Origin: Helichrysum umbraculigerum
Taxonomy: Eukaryota; Streptophyta; Magnoliopsida; Asterales; Asteraceae
Direction: 5' to 3'
NCBI GenBank assembly: GCA_949592205.1
Contig: CATIUR010000005.1
Location: 28,227,679 to 28,291,678 of the forward strand
Length of the DNA stretch: 64,000 bases
Shown here: positions 59,092-64,000 of the stretch, piece after piece
Layout: each line of letters begins with the position of its first letter
Position numbering within the stretch: the stretch's first letter is position 1
Program-made: the position numbers and the translations under genes
The notes under the pieces: generated by a model
Told to the model about the DNA's origin: nothing
Seen by the model: only the letters and a program-made list of their open reading frames with translations
Database searches by the model: none

Positions 59092-59835
59092 CACAGGTGT
59101 AACACCCTCAAATTTCAGGTTGCGGAAGCAGTTGGGTCGGGTGTTACCAAATCAAATATCATAGCATAAGATACGTAATGAACGACTCTAAATGAGACGT
59201 TTGAAAATAGTTATTACATTTCCCAAAATAAAATGTATACAAGTTGTGAGTTCGCAAAATAATTTCAATACATAGTTTGTAATACAAAAGTTATGCAGAG
59301 AAATCCCGTTGTTTGAAAATATGCGACTCGAGCTAGCATAATCTTGTAGCAATCCTAATCCTGCTGGGCACCTGAGAACACATGCTAAAACGAGTCAGCT
59401 ATAAAGCTGGTGAGTTCATAGGATTGTTAGTTGAAACATAAAGTATAAAACCTTGTATGTTTTGAATGGTAGTTCAAAATCTACGATCTTGATTTGTATT
59501 AATATAGTATTGTAACAGAAATGTGTATACAATAATCGAGGTATCTAATACCTAAGTAATAGTGGTATGTACCTAAGTACATAAAGATTGAGGCATATTA
59601 TGCTTAGATACCTATCAGGTATAATTGAGTCTACAGACGTGAGGCAATACATACCTAAGTATGAATCACGTGATTTTATGACCGCGTCATATGTTAACGA
59701 GTAATGATGTTACTTATGTTGTATTAAAACATGATGATGCCCCCGTGGCATAATATGTGGTGTCTAGTAAAAGTTAAATGGTAGTCCCGCAGATTATGAT
59801 TGAGTAATTGGTGTATTGCATCCAGCAACAGTTAA

Positions 59836-60220
59836 TTGTAGACCCGCAGATCTATGATTGAATGTTTAGTGTGTCCGTTTGACCAGTTAGTGTGAGCTAA
59901 CCCGGACATGATTAAAAATGATTGTAGTTCCGCAGAACTATGATTGAAAATGTTTAGTGTGCCCGTTTGACCAGTTAGTGTAAGCTAACCCGGACATGAT
60001 TGAAAATGATTGTAGTTCTGCAGAACTATGATTGAAAATGTTTAGTGTGCCCGTTTGACCAGTTAGTGTAAGCTAACCCGGACATGATTGAGCTAACGGC
60101 CTCGCGTGATAATCTCACAGACCCGTTAACTTATTGCGGATCACGAGCATAAGCTCGCCCATCCGTGAATGTGTGTGGATCACGAGCATAAGCTCGCCCA
60201 TCCATCGAGTGTATCGCTTT
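59836..60220. repeat. Complex foldback repeats in solo LTR C
   Basis: About three 80-95 bp units each contain two foldbacks: TAGTTCCGCAGAACTA (or variants TAGTTCTGCAGAACTA, TAGACCCGCAGATCTA) and a nested pair GTTAG/CTAAC inside GTGTCCG/CGGACAT. Two further hairpins (60136-60165 and 60176-60204) share the inner GAGCATAAGCTC while the outer pair changes together, CGGAT/ATCCG to TGGAT/ATCCA. Confidence 0.75.
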
Positions 60221-60517
60221 ACCGCGATATCGTACTTGTGCCCACTGCAATACCGTGGCATCGTTTTGTGCCCACTTTACCGTGGCATCGTTTTGTGCCT
60301 AATCAGGCATCGACCACATTGCTCGCAAGCAACGTACGTGATTGAGCCGGTAGTACTACGACATGCCCGACTTGAGATAATTGAGCCGACAGTACAACGA
60401 CATGTGCGACTAAAGTAGATTGTGTTTGTATAAATGTATGTATACCTATAATCATAGTTAGATCGTAGATGGCACCAAGTGCTCGAGATAGTGTACAAGT
60501 ATGTGTATATACATATA

Positions 60518-60519
<2 letters not shown>

Positions 60520-60595
<76 letters not shown>
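60520..60595. repeat. (TA)n microsatellite, about 38 units
   Basis: An uninterrupted TA run; it generates long artefactual YI frames on both strands. Confidence 0.98.
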
Positions 60596-60598
<3 letters not shown>

Positions 60599-61373
60599 CG
60601 AATCAACAAACACCTCTGTTATGATATCATATAGCACACGATAATGATTGATTGTATCTAAATACGTATATACGATATTTAGATATTGAGTGCATTGCAA
60701 TAAGCCTATGTATGACTAATCATCACCTAGTTGTTTGTATTAGTATAAGGATTCTATACTAACGTATGATACTAATGTATACTCCTAGCCTCAGCCTAGC
60801 AAGTATATAGAGATCCTGGTTTGTATGGGCAGTATTAGTTCCTAAACGGAAGACTAATCCTGTAAAAGTATGGCCGTTATCCAATGTACGTAGAACTAAC
60901 CAGTTCTATTATAAGTGATAGTATTGTCCCGCGACAATATGGTCATTGGATAGTGATAACTTAGTCAAGTTATGTATTGGTAATTGTTTTCCAACCATAT
61001 AACAATGTACGATTTGTAACCTATCTAGGTTAAATATTGATATTGTTCCAAAACAATATGATGGGTGTAATTCCTAAGTATTACACATTTCGTATTACAT
61101 GACAGTAATATAGATAAGTGTGAATTATAAAAGTTTATTATTACAATTCGAAAACAGTAATTGAGCATGCATCTCACCCCGAAAACAGTAAAATGTTTAA
61201 AAGAGTGGGGCTATGAAACTCACCTGAAGAGCGAGCCATCCTAAGATACGCGTGTAGTCCGGATGATAGCCACCCAGTGTCCTAAACACGTGAGGTTATA
61301 TGAGTACGAGATCAAATAGTCTGACCAAGTAAGTCGTTCGAATGTTTATTTGTTGTTTGGTTTTAAAGATCGT

Positions 61374-61470
61374 GTACGGGGGTTCGGGGGCAGCGCCCCT
61401 GATAGCGGGGGTCCAAGGGGTGGCAACCCCTGGTGGGGTCCAAGGGGCAGAGCCCCTGGTTGGGGTCGAG
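61374..61470. repeat. GGGG...CCCC hairpin trio in solo LTR C
   Basis: GGGGGCAGCGCCCC, GGGGTGGCAACCCC and GGGGCAGAGCCCC stand in similar contexts (GTCCAAGGGG...CCCCTGGT). Each is a short perfect stem with a different loop. Confidence 0.8.
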
Positions 61471-61561
61471 CTGAAAACGCTCTGAAATTCCATTTCGGAG
61501 TAAAATTAGCTGGTAAAATTTGAGTCTCGACACTTAGTGAAAATGTGTATTTTCTGTTTTA

Positions 61562-61871
61562 GGCGACACTAGGCAAGTGTCGTTATAGGCGACACTAGAG
61601 AGGATAGCGTCACTTACTAGGGCGTCACTAAGATGCGACACTAGGGTTAGTGTCGGTTGAAATCAGAATTTGATTATAGGCGACACTTAGGCAAGTGTCG
61701 CTTGGGAGTGTTGGGCGTCACTGGACCAGTGACAGATGTAAGTGTCAGGAAAAAGGGGTTTTATGCGGCACTTAGGCAAGTGACGCAAAACTAGGGTTTT
61801 TAGCGACACTCAGTGCGTCACTTAAGTGACGCATGAAGTGACGCTACGCTGCTGGTCTGTGGGCGACACTT
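61562..61871. repeat. GCGACACT-type palindrome array in solo LTR C
   Basis: Degenerate GCGACACT/AGTGTCGC motifs sit at the place equivalent to the arrays of LTRs A and B, preceded by TTTTCTGTTTTAGG. Confidence 0.82.
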
Positions 61872-62164
61872 CGATCTGTTAGACTATTTCACCACCAAAA
61901 ACGCAATCTAACCCATTTTAGGCCGAATCTTGTTGTTATAATGTTTATACATGATATATTAAGTGTTTTTAACAAGAAATAACAAAGAAAAGAGTGTGAA
62001 TCCTTACGATTTGAAGATCGAGGGTTTGGATGATGATGGTGTTCTTGAAGATGAAGGAGATGAAGATGAAGATGATGATGGTGTCGTTTGCTTGCTGTTG
62101 TTGTCGATCTTGTTGTTGTTAATTCCGAAAATGATGATGATAATTGGATGAAGATGATGGTTAT

Positions 62165-62199
<35 letters not shown>
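62165..62199. repeat. (TTG)n microsatellite
   Basis: About 11-12 uninterrupted TTG units. Confidence 0.95.
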
Positions 62200-62537
62200 A
62201 ATGTTAGAGAGAAAGAGAGGTGGAGATGGATGAGATGAAAGAAATGAAATGAAAAATGGGGAGAGGGATGGGGTTTTACTCAAACACAGATCCCATTTTG
62301 GAGACTGTGGTCTCCTACCACAGTACAAAATACCCGTATTTTTGTACCCGATCGTAATATAAATTTATTATTTTAAATTTATAATTTTGTTTATATAATT
62401 TCGTAAATATTTTAAATAAAAATGTTTCACTTGAATTACTAAAATGTAACTTGATTATAATTGTTTATAATAATACAAATAAATCAAAGTTTAAATCTGG
62501 AGCGAAAATTGACTTTTTGACCGTATGTTATAGCAGG

Positions 62538-64000
62538 AGGGTCGAACAAGGCTGGGCAGTCACGAACGAGCTGCGAGTCAGGCTTACAGTAGGCTGAAAT
62601 CTGGTGCAAGTCAGCCTGCTATTTTGAAGAAAATCATCCCTGCGAATAGCTGTGAATCATCCCTGCGATCAGATGCAAGAAGTTCCACGAGGGGCCTGCA
62701 ACCGGGCAACAATGCGGTTGTTAATTATGCAAGAAAGAGGTTGCGTTCAGGCCCGAAAAGCTGCTAATCAGGCCATTGACGTTTTGATGAACACTAGGTA
62801 TTGAGTATAGAATTACCACTGATTCTTCCTGCTAAAAAATAAAAAAATTAATCCCAGAAACAAACTATTATACAGTGTGATGAAGATAGTTGTAGAATTG
62901 GTTGAGACATTTCATCGAGCACTTGGCGTGCGTATTCAACATTCGTTGATTTTCAGTTTTGCTTGTTTATGTAAACACCAGGTTGTTTGTACAACCTTTA
63001 ATCAACAATATTTAGCAGCAATTAGACTACAATATATTAGTAGTGATGAAGAATTTATCTTTCAAAGTTCGTTTTCGATTTAGTCATTTAATTGCTTTAC
63101 TAGTGTTAGCCTCTAGTTTGCACAAATGGTTACTAATGGATAGAGGCTACAATTACATCGATGATGGCAATGAATTGCCATATAAATTCGTATCAATGGA
63201 CAAAGAGGATCTGGTTATTGAACCTTAAATAATGTACAACCCGATTTTTATTACATGATTTTCATTTTCTTGTTTTGCAATTACTGTGATCTTTCTTTTA
63301 TAGAATATTCCTTTGTAAGATGCCATGTGTTTTGACCAAGAAGTATTACAGAAATGGCAACAACATTCTGTTTTCAATTTACGTAAAGATCACCATAGCA
63401 TTAGGAATTTAGGACTCATTTTGATTAAGAAAAACAAATGATAGAATTGCAACAGCAAGTGCTTCCTTTTGATTATTAAAGCAAAAGAAATCATTTATCC
63501 ATTGAAAACGCCACTTGATAATATGAGAAATAAAAAACACATTTAACCGAGATCAATGTATGTTCTTATGAAGTTTTGAACAGAAAAACTTATCTCGTTT
63601 GGAAAGTGTTGCGCCACTCACAGTTCGGGTCAGTGTCGTTGTGATTCCTGATGGTGAAGCGGGCGTAACAGGGGTTTTAAATTTATATTTAGCCGGGCTT
63701 AAATTATACGTACTACCTACTCTGGTTAGTAAGCTGTAAGTATGACCTAAGATCGTTCTATGAATCCAAACGTGTGGGAGATTAAAGCTGATGCTGTCGG
63801 TAGGAGGTATTTAGGATGGAACAAAGTAGGTAGGTTTGGGGGTTTTTTAAACAAGTAATTAAAATGCAGAAAAGTAAATTGCAGTAAATTAAAATGCAGG
63901 AAAGCAGGTAAAGATAAATATGTGAGTGCCGAGACTTCGATAATTAACATTTCAGGATGACAGATTAAATAGGGGCAAAACTTAATGTTATGAATAAACT
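62538..64000. other. Host region right of solo LTR C and window end
   Basis: The GGCTGC cassette continues to about 62770. A block at 62970-63050 matches 52726-52800 by eye (ACAACCTTTAAT.AACAA...). The two small open frames (62877-63083, 63043-63228) match nothing I recognise. From 63600 the sequence changes character but I cannot assign it. Confidence 0.4.

Larger units (their letters stand above)
59098..62532 (-). mobile_element. Solo LTR C (3435 bp), related but more diverged
   Basis: The left end is TGTAACACCCTC and the right end TATGTTATA, where a final CA is expected, so the terminus has probably mutated. The flanks ACAGG (59093-59097) and GCAGG (62533-62537) match at four of five bases. 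Three structured arrays (59836-60220, 61374-61470, 61562-61871), a long TA microsatellite and a TTG microsatellite lie inside. No coding capacity. It is older or more decayed than LTRs A and B. Confidence 0.75.

Noticed and set aside
60277..60700. Open frames with long Tyr-Ile runs
   Set aside because: Produced by the TA microsatellite.

Overview
This is plant nuclear DNA, almost certainly from a eudicot. It holds a spliced plant GH3 auxin-conjugation gene, plant-type Ty3/gypsy chromovirus retrotransposons primed by initiator Met-tRNA, several classes of plant MITE and plant TTTAGGG-type repeats. The LTR style (TGTAAC starts, 2-3 kb LTRs) suggested Asteraceae to me, but I cannot prove the family. 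The window is mostly transposable-element sequence nested in other transposable elements, with one convincing intact host gene.

Layout. 1-2832 is the non-coding end of a plus-strand LTR element; its polypurine tract and 3' LTR start are at 2819-2833. That LTR (2833-3961, resuming at 27239-28205) is split by a 23.3 kb insertion, 3962-27233. The insertion is a tandem array on the minus strand: LTR-internal-LTR-internal-LTR-internal-LTR, repeat length 7058 bp, with one 5-bp target duplication (AAAGT) around the whole block. Two of its three gag-pol frames (1524 codons) are intact and one has a nonsense codon. 28206-31860 holds a GH3.1-like gene (three exons, 597 residues) with G-boxes and an auxin-response-type site upstream. 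31861-35500 is intergenic DNA with a hAT MITE, an 868-bp Mutator-type foldback carrying telomere-like palindromes, and a Tourist-type MITE. 35516-37488 holds a PIF/Harbinger transposase gene broken by a 324-bp hAT MITE. 37500-46805 carries gene fragments on the minus strand: a CCDC174-like pseudogene, the first exon of a methylthioribose kinase gene, and an intronless frame that may be an endogenous viral capsid-like sequence.

46806-64000 is a non-coding, hairpin-rich repetitive host region into which three solo LTRs have inserted (47847-50580, 54202-56919, 59098-62532). Two have perfect 5-bp target duplications and the third has an imperfect one. Two of the solo LTRs contain arrays of short hairpins whose loop sequence is constant while the stem arms change together on both sides. 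The third has a less regular version. All three also carry a second, CpG-rich palindrome array, and similar arrays occur in the tandem element LTRs and at the left window edge. This recurring architecture (unrelated sequence, same palindromic form) is the most unusual signal in the window.

The only genes that plainly act together are the retrotransposon functions: gag, protease, reverse transcriptase, RNase H, integrase and chromodomain in one frame, served by LTRs, primer site and polypurine tract. The GH3 gene stands alone as a host gene, with transposon LTR sequence ending about 0.86 kb upstream of its TATA box. All comparisons were made by eye; no alignment or database search was run.
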